From Acanthosoma haemorrhoidale (taxonomy: Eukaryota > Arthropoda > Insecta > Hemiptera > Acanthosomatidae): a stretch of 64,000 nt of DNA. The notes beneath the pieces were generated by a model. It did not search any database. It saw nothing but the letters and a program-made list of their open reading frames with translations, and was not told the DNA's origin. The position numbers were made by a program, and so were the translations under genes. The DNA lies in contig OV884011.1 in the NCBI GenBank assembly GCA_930367205.1, positions 40,437,754 to 40,501,753 of the forward strand, given 5' to 3'. Numbering within the stretch: position 1 is the first letter of the stretch; every line of letters starts with the position of its first letter. Shown piece after piece: positions 47,313-61,810 of this stretch.

Positions 47313-50283
47313 GTTTAGGACATGAAGAGAGGAGCAAGAAAAGGATCTATGAGCACTCATGATTAAGCTACATAAACAGGAGAGAACACTATAGACTGTG
47401 CGAAACACGTGGTCACTGAAGGTAGGTGAACTTCCAAGAGCACTAAGAAGAAGTAGTTGAAAATCTAGTTTATTTATTATTTTCTCACGCGAAATATTTA
47501 AATTTAAGTTTTCCCCTTTGAGCTCCCTACCACGGCACACTACAAAGTTGGCTACTATTCTTTTTTAACGTTTATATGTAATAATTATTGTACTCACCTT
47601 AGTTTGTAGATATCTCAAGTAGCAGTGGCTTCAGTTGAGTATAGCTCCTATCTCGGCAACGTTTCCTTCAGTGTCCAGGTACGAACTGACCTTTCTGGGG
47701 AGGGTGCATGGGGCGTACCACCCCTCCCCTCTTTTTAGTAGAAAGTGCATCTTCCTCTAGGTATATGGAGGGGGTGTGGAGTTCATTTTAAACATTTTAA
47801 GAATACTACTTTTTTTTTATATTGTCATAATCACTTGACTCGGAATCAGACCTACTTGAACTCACCACTATTCTTTTAGCTCAGTTACACAAATATATTT
47901 TGTTTATGTAGAATAGATCCCACAAGAATTACCAAATATTTCAAAGAAACTTTAATTATCTCAAACTTGATTGGAAAATTGCAACAGAATATCAAATGCA
48001 CCTAGTCGGATGCAATAAACACCCTTATCCTTTTAATAATGTAAACTTTTAGTACCAATAATGTTAGCAAATGTTTATTTTTAATACCTATTGATGAACT
48101 GACAGGACTTTTTTTCTCAACAGATATAGATTCACTTTCTGATCCAACTAATGATTAATCGTATAATCCTCAAACATATCAAAATATGCTGGCTAAGTGT
48201 TGAATACGATTATAACCCGTAAAGTAGTACCAGTGAATGTTAACGTGGATAAAAGTTGTACTATATTTTTACGTTTTACTTCAAAAGGTATAAAAATGAA
48301 CAATAAATTCCTTAGCAGTTTAATTAGCAATAAAGCAGGCATCATGCAAGACAAGTTAAATGTAACACGTGTACATTTACTAGATGAAGCAGAGAAAGAT
48401 GTTTTGGCCTTAAAAAAGGACCTTAGGAAAAAGTTACCTTTTCCATTCCCCCCAATCATTCTGTTCATCCTCGTCCCGGCTTAGATGCCATAAACTAGTG
48501 GACCATAATTGGCAACACCTCTTATTCTACAGGGTAGATAGATGATAACCCTACAAATATATTTACCTCCCCTTTCATTAAAAACCTTCACAGGCTTTGG
48601 AAACCAATTATTTTTTAGCTAAACTACAAGTAAATCATGCACAATAGATTTATTTGGTATTTTTAGGTTAATGAATAAGAAGGTTATTTTTAAAAATATT
48701 TATTTTAGAATCAATTATAATGAGCCAATTACAATCTCATACATGAGAAATCCCCTTATATTTATAAAAGGATATACATTTATATCTATTACACATTAAA
48801 CTATAGAACATTCAAAGCGTCAGTTTAAAAATTAAAATTAATTTGTACAATTAAATGTAACTAATACAATAGTGTGATTTACCATTAATGTCCAAATTTT
48901 ACATTACACTGATAACATAAAAACAAAGAAATACTATTCTATTAAACATAATAGAAAAAAATTTAACAACATTATATAGGATACAATATCAAGAATATTT
49001 ACAAATTACACAGCTTCAGTTGACTCTCTCACAAGCATCGATCCAATCATTGTAGACATCGATTGGTTCCGTTAAGAAATGGGCTGACGTCTGAAAATCT
49101 GCTCTGCAAACTCTGCATTTGATTGTCCCAACAGAAAATTTCCGTTCTCTAAAAAATGAGAATACATTTGAGTAAATGAAGATTTGAATAAATAAGATAC
49201 TAAATAATCAATAAATAAAATAATTGATATATATTTCAATAACAAATTCTTTTACACGGTTTGAGATACATTTAATTTTTTTTTTACGATACCAACATAG
49301 GTATATAAGATAAAAATCAACTTACATAGCAACATCACATGATTTTGGATGGTTGCAGAACGGGCAGTCGAATTCGACGTCAAGGGCCACGATCGTTTTC
49401 CTTTTTGTGGGCGGTTTCCTGCTGCTCTTGCGTCTACCCATTTCTGCAAAAGAAAACATATAAATTAGATGGATTGTGGGCCAAAATGAGGAAAATATAG
49501 AAAGTATTACACTTTTTAAAGAACATGTGGGTGAGTGTTTTTGTGATCTTTGGAAGGGGGCGGGTAATCCTATGAAGCCTTTTTGTTTTGATACCACCCA
49601 TGATATATTTGCATCCACAAGTTTTTAGGCTTTATACTATGAAGCTCTTTTGCTGGGCGAATAAATTGTGTAAAACAGAAATGAATGAGCACAATTATTT
49701 TTCCAGGTTATTAGTACGCTATTACTTAAGAAGAAGTTTCATCGCAATAATTTTATGAAATGATGGATTTCTTAATATTTTTCCAATTCGTAATTTTATT
49801 ATTCTAAGAACTTACAACTTTGAAATTATGAAAACTAAGTAGATACCTCGCAGAAAAAAGCATTACTTTTTATTATTAAGAGGTACAGAACATAAACAAA
49901 CTTGAGACCAACTGAATCCATAACAAAACGCGACCAAGAAGTAGATATTTTAAAAGATTTGGACTGGCTCAGGATGAAAAGAGGTTCATTTGAGTTTTGT
50001 CTGTCAACTAGTGTTGGTAGATCCTAAAAGAACGAGGCGGATTCAGTAACAGCACCCGTACAGCGTTTAAGGATTCAAGAGGGTGGGTGGGATTCATGCC
50101 ATGCCCCCCGTAGCCCAAGTATTACTCACCTTTGCGGCTTAGAAGAGGCGAGGTATGAGCTGATACGGGCAAGAGGACTCTACAATTAGAAAGAGTCAAA
50201 AATGCTCTTGTCTTATTTGGATATTACGGCAACTATCGGCCTTTAGCCTAATTATTGAAGATTCGGCCAATTACAAGACATCC
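47313..50283 (-). repeat. Array unit 6 (2,971 bp, mixed type)
   Basis: Type A at the left diagnostic sites, but in the 95-codon segment and around 48,610 and 49,930 (aataaagcagg, gatgttttgg, caattatttttt, gaccaagaag) it carries the variants of units 8 and 10. This suggests recombination or gene conversion between the two halves of the array. Confidence 0.93.
49016..49441 (-). CDS. ELOF1-like: ELOF1-like, unit 6 copy (82 aa)
   Basis: Exons 49,326-49,441 and 49,016-49,148. The coding sequence is the same as unit 2 even though the surrounding unit is of mixed type. Splice sites intact. Confidence 0.92.
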
Positions 50284-53254
50284 GTTTAGGACATGAAGAG
50301 AGGAGCAAGAAAAGGATCTATGAGCACTCATGATTAAGCTACATAAACAGGAGAGAACACTATAGACTGTGCGAAACACGTGGTCACTGGAGGTAGGTGA
50401 ACTTCCAAGAGCACTAAGAAGAAGTAGTTGAAAATCTAGTTTATTTATTATTTTCTCACGCGAAATATTTAAATTTAAGTTTTCCCCTTTGAGCTCCCTA
50501 CCACGGCACACTACAAAGTTGGCTACTATTCTTTTTTAACGTTTATATGTAATAATTATTGTACTCACCTTAGTTTGTAGATATCTCAAGTAGCAGTGGC
50601 TTCAGTTGAGTATAGCTCCTATCTCAGCAACGTTTCCTTCAGTGTCCAGGTACGAACTGACCTTTCTGGGGAGGGTGCATGGGGCGTACCACCCCTCCCC
50701 TCTTTTTAGTAGAAAGTGCATCTTCCTCCAGGTATATGGAGGGGGTGTGGAGTTCATTTTAAACATTTTAAGAATACTACTTTTTTTTTATATTGTCATA
50801 ATCACTTGACTCGGAATCAGACCTACTTGAACTCACCACTATTCTTTTAGCTCAGTTACACAAATATATTTTGTTTATGTAGAATAGATCCCACAAGAAT
50901 TACCAAATATTTCAAAGAAACTTTAATTATCTCAAACTTGATTGGAAAATTGCAACAGAATATCAAATGCACCTAGTCGGATGCAATAAACACCCTTATC
51001 CTTTTAATAATGTAAACTTTTAGTACCAATAATGTTAGCAAATGTTTATTTTTAATACCTATTGATGAACTGACAGGACTTTTTTTCTCAACAGATATAG
51101 ATTCACTTTCTGATCCAACTAATGATTAATCGTATAATCCTCAAACATATCAAAATATGCTGGCTAAGTGTTGAATACGATTATAACCCGTAAAGTAGTA
51201 CCAGTGAATGTTAACGTGGATAAAAGTTGTACTATATTTTTACGTTTTACTTCAAAAGGTATAAAAATGAACAATAAATTCCTTAGCAGTTTAATTAGCA
51301 ATAAAACAGGCATCATGCAAGACAAGTTAAATGTAACACGTGTACATTTACTAGATGAAGCAGAGAAAGATGCTTTGGCCTTAAAAAAGGACCTTAGGAA
51401 AAAGTTACCTTTTCCATTCCCCCCAATCTTTCTGTTCATCCTCGTCCCGGCTTAGATGCCATAAACTAGTGGACCATAATTGGCAACACCTCTTATTCTA
51501 CAGGGTAGATAGATGATAACCCTACAAATATATTTACCTCCCCTTTCATTAAAAACCTTCACAGGCTTTGGAAACCAATTATCTTTTAGCTAAACTACAA
51601 GTAAATCATGCACAATAGATTTATCTGGTATTTTTAGGTTAATGAATAAGAAGGTTATTTTTAAAAATATTTATTTTAGAATCAATTATAATGAGCCAAT
51701 TACAATCTCATACATGAGAAATCCCCTTATATTTATAAAAGGATATACATTTATATCTATTACACATTAAACTATAGAACATTCAAAGCGTCAGTTTAAA
51801 AATTAAAATTAATTTGTACAATTAAATGTAACTAATACAATAGTGTGATTTACCATTAATGTCCAAATTTTACATTACACTGATAACATAAAAACAAAGA
51901 AATACTATTCTATTAAACATAATAGAAAAAAATTTAACAACATTATATAGGATACAATATCAAGAATATTTACAAATTACACAGCTTCAGTTGACTCTCT
52001 CACAAGCATCGATCCAATCATTGTAGACATCGATTGGTTCCGTTAAGAAATGGGCTGACGTCTGAAAATCTGCTCTGCAAACTCTGCATTTGATTGTCCC
52101 AACAGAAAATTTCCGTTCTCTAAAAAATGAGAATACATTTGAGTAAATGAAGATTTGAATAAATAAGATACTAAATAATCAATAAATAAAATAATTGATA
52201 TATATTTCAATAACAAATTCTTTTACACGGTTTGAGATACATTTAATTTTTTTTTTACGATACCAACATAGGTATATAAGATAAAAATCAACTTACATAG
52301 CAACATCACATGATTTTGGATGGTTGCAGAACGGGCAGTCGAATTCGACGTCAAGGGCCACGATCGTTTTCCTTTTTGTGGGCGGTTTCCTGCTGCTCTT
52401 GCGTCTACCCATTTCTGCAAAAGAAAACATATAAATTAGATGGATTGTGGGCCAAAATGAGGAAAATATAGAAAGTATTACACTTTTTAAAGAACATGTG
52501 GGTGAGTGTTTTTGTGATCTTTGGAAGGGGGCGGGTAATCCTATGAAGCCTTTTTGTTTTGATACCACCCATGATATATTTGCATCCACAAGTTTTTAGG
52601 CTTTATACTATGAAGCTCTTTTGCTGGGCGAATAAATTGTGTAAAACAGAAATGAATGAGCACAATTATTTTTCCAGGTTATTAGTACGCTATTACTTAA
52701 GAAGAAGTTTCATCGCAATAATTTTATGAAATGATGGATTTCTTAATATTTTTCCAATTCGTAATTTTATTATTCTAAGAACTTACAACTTTGAAATTAT
52801 GAAAACTAAGTAGATACCTCGCAGAAAAAAGCATTACTTTTTATTATTAAGAGGTACAGAACATAAACAAACTTGAGACCAACTGAATCCATAACAAAAC
52901 GCGACCAACAAGTAGATATTTTAAAAGATTTGGACTGGCTCAGGATGAAAAGAGGTTCATTTGAGTTTTGTCTGTCAACTAGTGTTGGTAGATCCTAAAA
53001 GAACGAGGCGGATTCAGTAACAGCACCCGTACAGCGTTTAAGGATTCAAGAGGGTGGGTGGGATTCATGCCATGCCCCCCGTAGCCCAAGTATTACTCAC
53101 CTTTGCGGCTTAGAAGAGGCGAGGTATGAGCTGATACGGGCAAGAGGACTCTACAATTAGAAAGAGTCAAAAATGCTCTTGTCTTATTTGGATATTACGG
53201 CAACTATCGGCCTTTAGCCTAATTATTGAAGATTCGGCCAATTACAAGACATCC
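50284..53254 (-). repeat. Array unit 7 (2,971 bp, type B)
   Basis: Last type B unit in the window; the 5,942-bp dimer pattern stops here. Confidence 0.95.
51987..52412 (-). CDS. ELOF1-like: ELOF1-like, unit 7 copy (82 aa)
   Basis: Exons 52,297-52,412 and 51,987-52,119; coding sequence as in unit 2. Splice sites intact. Confidence 0.92.
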
Positions 53255-56225
53255 GTTTAGGACATGAAGAGAGGAGCAAGAAAAGGATCTATGAGCACTC
53301 ATGATTAAGCTACATAAACAGGAGAGAACACTATAGACTGTGCGAAACACGTGGTCACTGAAGGTAGGTGAACTTCCAAGAGCACTAAGAAGAAGTAGTT
53401 GAAAATCTAGTTTATTTATTATTTTCTCACGCGAAATATTTAAATTTAAGTTTTCCCCTTTGAGCTCCCTACCACGGCACACTACAAAGTTGGCTACTAT
53501 TCTTTTTTAACGTTTATATGTAATAATTATTGTACTCACCTTAGTTTGTAGATATCTCAAGTAGCAGTGGCTTCAGTTGAGTATAGCTCCTATCTCGGCA
53601 ACGTTTCCTTCAGTGTCCAGGTACGAACTGACCTTTCTGGGGAGGGTGCATGGGGCGTACCACCCCTCCCCTCTTTTTAGTAGAAAGTGCATCTTCCTCT
53701 AGGTATATGGAGGGGGTGTGGAGTTCATTTTAAACATTTTAAGAATACTACTTTTTTTTTATATTGTCATAATCACTTGACTCGGAATCAGACCTACTTG
53801 AACTCACCACTATTCTTTTAGCTCAGTTACACAAATATATTTTGTTTATGTAGAATAGATCCCACAAGAATTACCAAATATTTCAAAGAAACTTTAATTA
53901 TCTCAAACTTGATTGGAAAATTGCAACAGAATATCAAATGCACCTAGTCGGATGCAATAAACACCCTTATCCTTTTAATAATGTAAACTTTTAGTACCAA
54001 TAATGTTAGCAAATGTTTATTTTTAATACCTATTGATGAACTGACAGGACTTTTTTTCTCAACAGATATAGATTCACTTTCTGATCCAACTAATGATTAA
54101 TCGTATAATCCTCAAACATATCAAAATATGCTGGCTAAGTGTTGAATACGATTATAACCCGTAAAGTAGTACCAGTGAATGTTAACGTGGATAAAAGTTG
54201 TACTATATTTTTACGTTTTACTTCAAAAGGTATAAAAATGAACAATAAATTCCTTAGCAGTTTAATTAGCAATAAAGCAGGCATCATGCAAGACAAGTTA
54301 AATGTAACACGTGTACATTTACTAGATGAAGCAGAGAAAGATGTTTTGGCCTTAAAAAAGGACCTTAGGAAAAAGTTACCTTTTCCATTCCCCCCAATCA
54401 TTCTGTTCATCCTCGTCCCGGCTTAGATGCCATAAACTAGTGGACCATAATTGGCAACACCTCTTATTCTACAGGGTAGATAGATGATAACCCTACAAAT
54501 ATATTTACCTCCCCTTTCATTAAAAACCTTCACAGGCTTTGGAAACCAATTATTTTTTAGCTAAACTACAAGTAAATCATGCACAATAGATTTATTTGGT
54601 ATTTTTAGGTTAATGAATAAGAAGGTTATTTTTAAAAATATTTATTTTAGAATCAATTATAATGAGCCAATTACAATCTCATACATGAGAAATCCCCTTA
54701 TATTTATAAAAGGATATACATTTATATCTATTACACATTAAACTATAGAACATTCAAAGCGTCAGTTTAAAAATTAAAATTAATTTGTACAATTAAATGT
54801 AACTAATACAATAGTGTGATTTACCATTAATGTCCAAATTTTACATTACACTGATAACATAAAAACAAAGAAATACTATTCTATTAAACATAATAGAAAA
54901 AAATTTAACAACATTATATAGGATACAATATCAAGAATATTTACAAATTACACAGCTTCAGTTGACTCTCTCACAAGCATCGATCCAATCATTGTAGACA
55001 TCGATTGGTTCCGTTAAGAAATGGGCTGACGTCTGAAAATCTGCTCTGCAAACTCTGCATTTGATTGTCCCAACAGAAAATTTCCGTTCTCTAAAAAATG
55101 AGAATACATTTGAGTAAATGAAGATTTGAATAAATAAGATACTAAATAATCAATAAATAAAATAATTGATATATATTTCAATAACAAATTCTTTTACACG
55201 GTTTGAGATACATTTAATTTTTTTTTTACGATACCAACATAGGTATATAAGATAAAAATCAACTTACATAGCAACATCACATGATTTTGGATGGTTGCAG
55301 AACGGGCAGTCGAATTCGACGTCAAGGGCCACGATCGTTTTCCTTTTTGTGGGCGGTTTCCTGCTGCTCTTGCGTCTACCCATTTCTGCAAAAGAAAACA
55401 TATAAATTAGATGGATTGTGGGCCAAAATGAGGAAAATATAGAAAGTATTACACTTTTTAAAGAACATGTGGGTGAGTGTTTTTGTGATCTTTGGAAGGG
55501 GGCGGGTAATCCTATGAAGCCTTTTTGTTTTGATACCACCCATGATATATTTGCATCCACAAGTTTTTAGGCTTTATACTATGAAGCTCTTTTGCTGGGC
55601 GAATAAATTGTGTATAACAGAAATGAATGAGCACAATTATTTTTCCAGGTTATTAGTACGCTATTACTTAAGAAGAAGTTTCATCGCAATAATTTTATGA
55701 AATGATGGATTTCTTAATATTTTTCCAATTCGTAATTTTATTATTCTAAGAACTTACAACTTTGAAATTATGAAAACTAAGTAGATACCTCGCAGAAAAA
55801 AGCATTACTTTTTATTATTAAGAGGTACAGAACATAAACAAACTTGAGACCAACTGAATCCATAACAAAACGCGACCAAGAAGTAGATATTTTAAAAGAT
55901 TTGGACTGGCTCAGGATGAAAAGAGGTTCATTTGAGTTTTGTCTGTCAACTAGTGTTGGTAGATCCTAAAAGAACGAGGCGGATTCAGTAACAGCACCCG
56001 TACAGCGTTTAAGGATTCAAGAGGGTGGGTGGGATTCATGCCATGCCCCCCGTAGCCCAAGTATTACTCACCTTTGCGGCTTAGAAGAGGCGAGGTATGA
56101 GCTGATACGGGCAAGAGGACTCTACAATTAGAAAGAGTCAAAAATGTTCTTGTCTTATTTGGATATTACGGCAACTATCGGCCTTTAGCCTAATTATTGA
56201 AGATTCGGCCAATTACAAGACATCC
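53255..56225 (-). repeat. Array unit 8 (2,971 bp, first half of the right-hand dimer type)
   Basis: Shares the aataaagcagg and gatgttttgg variants with units 6 and 10, and gtgtataacag near 55,612 with units 9 and 11. With unit 9 it forms a 5,587-bp dimer. Confidence 0.94.
54958..55383 (-). CDS. ELOF1-like: ELOF1-like, unit 8 copy (82 aa)
   Basis: Exons 55,268-55,383 and 54,958-55,090; coding sequence as in unit 2. It is the intact partner of the exon-deleted unit 9. Confidence 0.92.
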
Positions 56226-58841
56226 GTTTAGGACATGAAGAGAGGAGCAAGAAAAGGATCTATGAGCACTCATGATTAAGCTACATAAACAGGAGAGAAC
56301 ACTATAGACTGTGCGAAACACGTGGTCACTGAAGGTAGGTGAACTTCCAAGAGCACTAAGAAGAAGTAGTTGAAAATCTAGTTTATTTATTATTTTCTCA
56401 CGCGAAATATTTAAATTTAAGTTTTCCCCTTTGAGCTCCCTACCACGGCACACTACAAAGTTGGCTACTATTCTTTAAACGTTTATATGTAATAATTATT
56501 GTACTCACCTTAGTTTGTAGATATCTCAAGTAGCAGTGGCTTCAGTTGAGTATAGCTCCTATCTCGGCAACGTTTCCTTCAGTGTCCAGGTACGAACTGA
56601 CCTTTCTGGGGAGGGTGCATGGGGCGTACCACCCCTCCCCTCTTTTTAGTAGAAAGTGCATCTTCCTCTAGGTATATGGAGGGGGTGTGGAGTTCATTTT
56701 AAACATTTTAAGAATACTACTTTTTTTTTATATTGTCATAATCACTTGACTCGGAATCAGACCTACTTGAACTCACCACTATTCTTTTAGCTCAGTTACA
56801 CAAATATATTTTGTTTATGTAGAATAGATCCCACAAGAATTACCAAATATTTCAAAGAAACTTTAATTATCTCAAACTTGATTGGAAAATTGCAACAGAA
56901 TATCAAATGCACCTAGTCGGATGCAATAAACACCCTTATCCTTTTAATAATGTAAACTTTTAGTACCAATAATGTTAGCAAATGTTTATTTTTAATACCT
57001 ATTGATGAACTGACAGGACTTTTTTTCTCAACAGATATAGATTCACTTTCTGATCCAACTAATGATTAATCGTATAATCCTCAAACATATCAAAATATGC
57101 TGGCTAAGTGTTGAATACGATTATAACCCGTAAAGTAGTACCAGTGAATGTTAACGTGGATAAAAGTTGTACTATATTTTTACGTTTTACTTCAAAAGGT
57201 ATGAAAATGAACAATAAATTCCTTAGCAGTTTAATTAGCAATAAAACAGGCATCATGCTAGACAAGTTAAATGTAACACGTGTACATTTACTAGATGAAG
57301 CAGAGAAAGATGTTTTGGCCTTAAAAAAGGACCTTAGGAAAAAGTTACCTTTTCCATTCCCCCCAATCATTCTGTTCATCCTCGTCCCGGCTTAGATGCC
57401 ATAAACTAGTGGACCATAATTGGCAACACCTCTTATTCTACAGGGTAGATAGATGATAACCCTATAAATATATTTACCTCCCCTTTCATTAAAAACCTTC
57501 ACAGGCTTTGGAAACCAATTATTTTTTAGCTAAACTACAAGTAAATCATGCACAAAAGATTTATCTGGTATTTTTAGGTTAATGAATAAGAAGGTTATTT
57601 TTAAAAATATTTATTTTAGAATCAATTATAATGAGCCAATTACAATCTCATACATGAGAAATCCCCTTATATTTATAAAAGGATATACATTTATATCTAT
57701 TACACATTAAACTATAGAACATTCAAAGCGTCAGTTTAAAAATTAAAATTAATTTGTACAATTAAATGTAACTAATACAATAGTGTGATTTACCATTAAT
57801 GTCCAAATTTTATATTACACTGATAACATAAAAACAAAGAAATACTATTCTATTAAACATAATAGAAAAAAATTTAACAACATTATATAGGATACAATAT
57901 CAAGAATATTTACAAATTACACAGCTTCAGTTGACTCTCTCACAAGCATCGATCCAATCATTGTAGACATCGATTGGTTCCGTTAAGAAATGGGCTGACG
58001 TCTGAAAATCTGCTCTGCAAACTCTGCATTTGATTGTCCCAACAGAAAATTTCCGTTCTCTAAAAAATGAGAATACATTTGAGTAAATGAAGATTTGAAT
58101 AAATAAGATACTAAATAATCAATAAATAAAATAATTGATATATATTTCAATAACAAATTCTTTTACACGGTTTGAGATACATTTAAATTTTTTTTTACGA
58201 AGTTCTTTTGCTGGGCGAATAAATTGTGTATAACAGAAATGAATGAGCACAATTATTTTTCCAGGTTATTAGTACGCTATTACTTAAGAAGAAGTTTCAT
58301 CGCAATAATTTTATGAAATGATGGATTTCTTAATATTTTTCCAATTCGTAATTTTATTATTCTAAGAACTTACAACTTTGAAATTATGAAAACTAAGTAG
58401 ATACCTCGCAGAAAAAAGCATTACTTTTTATTATTAAGAGGTACAGAACATAAACAAACTTGAGACCAACTGAATCCATAACAAAACGCGACCAAGAAGT
58501 AGATATTTTAAAAGATTTGGACTGGCTCAGGATGAAAAGAGGTTCATTTGAGTTTTGTCTGTCAACTAGTGTTGGTAGATCCTAAAAGAACGAGGCGGAT
58601 TCAGTAACAGCACCCGTACAGCGTTTAAGGATTCAAGAGGGTGGGTGGGATTCATGCCATGCCCCCCGTAGCCCAAGTATTACTCACCTTTGCGGCTTAG
58701 AAGAGGCGAGGTATGAGCTGATACGGGCAAGAGGACTCTACAATTAGAAAGAGTCAAAAATGCTCTTGTCTTATTTGGATATTACGGCAACTATCGGCCT
58801 TTAGCCTAATTATTGAAGATTCGGCCAATTACAAGACATCC
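56226..58841 (-). repeat. Array unit 9 (2,616 bp, 353-bp deletion)
   Basis: Missing 353 bp at the junction ttttacga/agttcttttgctgg (about 58,200). It has ctattctttaaacg, 2 bp shorter than earlier units, and private changes shared with unit 11 (ggtatgaaaatg, catgctagac, cctataaatat, cacaaaagat, tttatattac). Confidence 0.95.
57927..58059 (-). pseudogene. ELOF1-like: ELOF1-like pseudogene, unit 9 (first coding exon deleted)
   Basis: Only the second coding exon remains (57,927-58,059), unchanged from the standard copy. The 353-bp deletion removed the start codon, basic tail, first CPFC zinc pair, both splice sites of the first coding exon and part of the flanking introns. No normal ELOF1 product is possible. 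Confidence 0.92.
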
Positions 58842-61810
58842 GTTTAGGACATGAAGAGAGGAGCAAGAAAAGGATCTATGAGCACTCATGATTAAGCTAC
58901 ATAAACAGGAGAGAACACTATAGACTGTGCGAAACACGTGGTCACTGAAGGTAGGTGAACTTCCAAGAGCACTAAGAAGAAGTAGTTGAAAATCTAGTTT
59001 ATTTATTATTTTCTCACGCGAAATATTTAAATTTAAGTTTTCCCCTTTGAGCTCCCTACCACGGCACACTACAAAGTTGGCTACTATTCTTTAAACGTTT
59101 ATATGTAATAATTATTGTACTCACCTTAGTTTGTAGATATCTCAAGTAGCAGTGGCTTCAGTTGAGTATAGCTCCTATCTCGGCAACGTTTCCTTCAGTG
59201 TCCAGGTACGAACTGACCTTTCTGGGGAGGGTGCATGGGGCGTACCACCCCTCCCCTCTTTTTAGTAGAAAGTGCATCTTCCTCTAGGTATATGGAGGGG
59301 GTGTGGAGTTCATTTTAAACATTTTAAGAATACTACTTTTTTTTTATATTGTCATAATCACTTGACTCGGAATCAGACCTACTTGAACTCACCACTATTC
59401 TTTTAGCTCAGTTACACAAATATATTTTGTTTATGTAGAATAGATCCCACAAGAATTACCAAATATTTCAAAGAAACTTTAATTATCTCAAACTTGATTG
59501 GAAAATTGCAACAGAATATCAAATGCACCTAGTCGGATGCAATAAACACCCTTATCCTTTTAATAATGTAAACTTTTAGTACCAATAATGTTAGCAAATG
59601 TTTATTTTTAATACCTATTGATGAACTGACAGGACTTTTTTTCTCAACAGATATAGATTCACTTTCTGATCCAACTAATGATTAATCGTATAATCCTCAA
59701 ACATATCAAAATATGCTGGCTAAGTGTTGAATACGATTATAACCCGTAAAGTAGTACCAGTGAATGTTAACGTGGATAAAAGTTGTACTATATTTTTACG
59801 TTTTACTTCAAAAGGTATAAAAATGAACAATAAATTCCTTAGCAGTTTAATTAGCAATAAAGCAGGCATCATGCAAGACAAGTTAAATGTAACACGTGTA
59901 CATTTACTAGATGAAGCAGAGAAAGATGTTTTGGCCTTAAAAAAGGACCTTAGGAAAAAGTTACCTTTTCCATTCCCCCCAATCATTCTGTTCATCCTCG
60001 TCCCGGCTTAGATGCCATAAACTAGTGGACCATAATTGGCAACACCTCTTATTCTACAGGGTAGATAGATGATAACCCTACAAATATATTTACCTCCCCT
60101 TTCATTAAAAACCTTCACAGGCTTTGGAAACCAATTATTTTTTAGCTAAACTACAAGTAAATCATGCACAATAGATTTATTTGGTATTTTTAGGTTAATG
60201 AATAAGAAGGTTATTTTTAAAAATATTTATTTTAGAATCAATTATAATGAGCCAATTACAATCTCATACATGAGAAATCCCCTTATATTTATAAAAGGAT
60301 ATACATTTATATCTATTACACATTAAACTATAGAACATTCAAAGCGTCAGTTTAAAAATTAAAATTAATTTGTACAATTAAATGTAACTAATACAATAGT
60401 GTGATTTACCATTAATGTCCAAATTTTACATTACACTGATAACATAAAAACAAAGAAATACTATTCTATTAAACATAATAGAAAAAAATTTAACAACATT
60501 ATATAGGATACAATATCAAGAATATTTACAAATTACACAGCTTCAGTTGACTCTCTCACAAGCATCGATCCAATCATTGTAGACATCGATTGGTTCCGTT
60601 AAGAAATGGGCTGACGTCTGAAAATCTGCTCTGCAAACTCTGCATTTGATTGTCCCAACAGAAAATTTCCGTTCTCTAAAAAATGAGAATACATTTGAGT
60701 AAATGAAGATTTGAATAAATAAGATACTAAATAATCAATAAATAAAATAATTGATATATATTTCAATAACAAATTCTTTTACACGGTTTGAGATACATTT
60801 AATTTTTTTTTTACGATACCAACATAGGTATATAAGATAAAAATCAACTTACATAGCAACATCACATGATTTTGGATGGTTGCAGAACGGGCAGTCGAAT
60901 TCGACGTCAAGGGCCACGATCGTTTTCCTTTTTGTGGGCGGTTTCCTGCTGCTCTTGCGTCTACCCATTTCTGCAAAAGAAAACATATAAATTAGATGGA
61001 TTGTGGGCCAAAATGAGGAAAATATAGAAAGTATTACACTTTTTAAAGAACATGTGGGTGAGTGTTTTTGTGATCTTTGGAAGGGGGCGGGTAATCCTAT
61101 GAAGCCTTTTTGTTTTGATACCACCCATGATATATTTGCATCCACAAGTTTTTAGGCTTTATACTATGAAGCTCTTTTGCTGGGCGAATAAATTGTGTAA
61201 AACAGAAATGAATGAGCACAATTATTTTTCCAGGTTATTAGTACGCTATTACTTAAGAAGAAGTTTCATCGCAATAATTTTATGAAATGATGGATTTCTT
61301 AATATTTTTCCAATTCGTAATTTTATTATTCTAAGAACTTACAACTTTGAAATTATGAAAAGTAAGTAGATACCTCGCAGAAAAAAGCATTACTTTTTAT
61401 TATTAAGAGGTACAGAACATAAACAAACTTGAGACCAACTGAATCCATAACAAAACGCGACCAAGAAGTAGATATTTTAAAAGATTTGGACTGGCTCAGG
61501 ATGAAAAGAGGTTCATTTGAGTTTTGTCTGTCAACTAGTGTTGGTAGATCCTAAAAGAACGAGGCGGATTCAGTAACAGCACCCGTACAGCGTTTAAGGA
61601 TTCAAGAGGGTGGGTGGGATTCATGCCATGCCCCCCGTAGCCCAAGTATTACTCACCTTTGCGGCTTAGAAGAGGCGAGGTATGAGCTGATACGGGCAAG
61701 AGGACTCTACAATTAGAAAGAGTCAAAAATGCTCTTGTCTTATTTGGATATTACGGCAACTATCGGCCTTTAGCCTAATTATTGAAGATTCGGCCAATTA
61801 CAAGACATCC
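58842..61810 (-). repeat. Array unit 10 (2,969 bp)
   Basis: Matches unit 8 in the 95-codon segment but has the 2-bp-shorter ctattctttaaacg of units 9 and 11, and gaaaagtaag near 61,360. Confidence 0.94.
60543..60968 (-). CDS. ELOF1-like: ELOF1-like, unit 10 copy (82 aa)
   Basis: Exons 60,853-60,968 and 60,543-60,675; coding sequence as in unit 2. It is the last complete copy in the window and lies between two exon-deleted copies. Confidence 0.92.
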
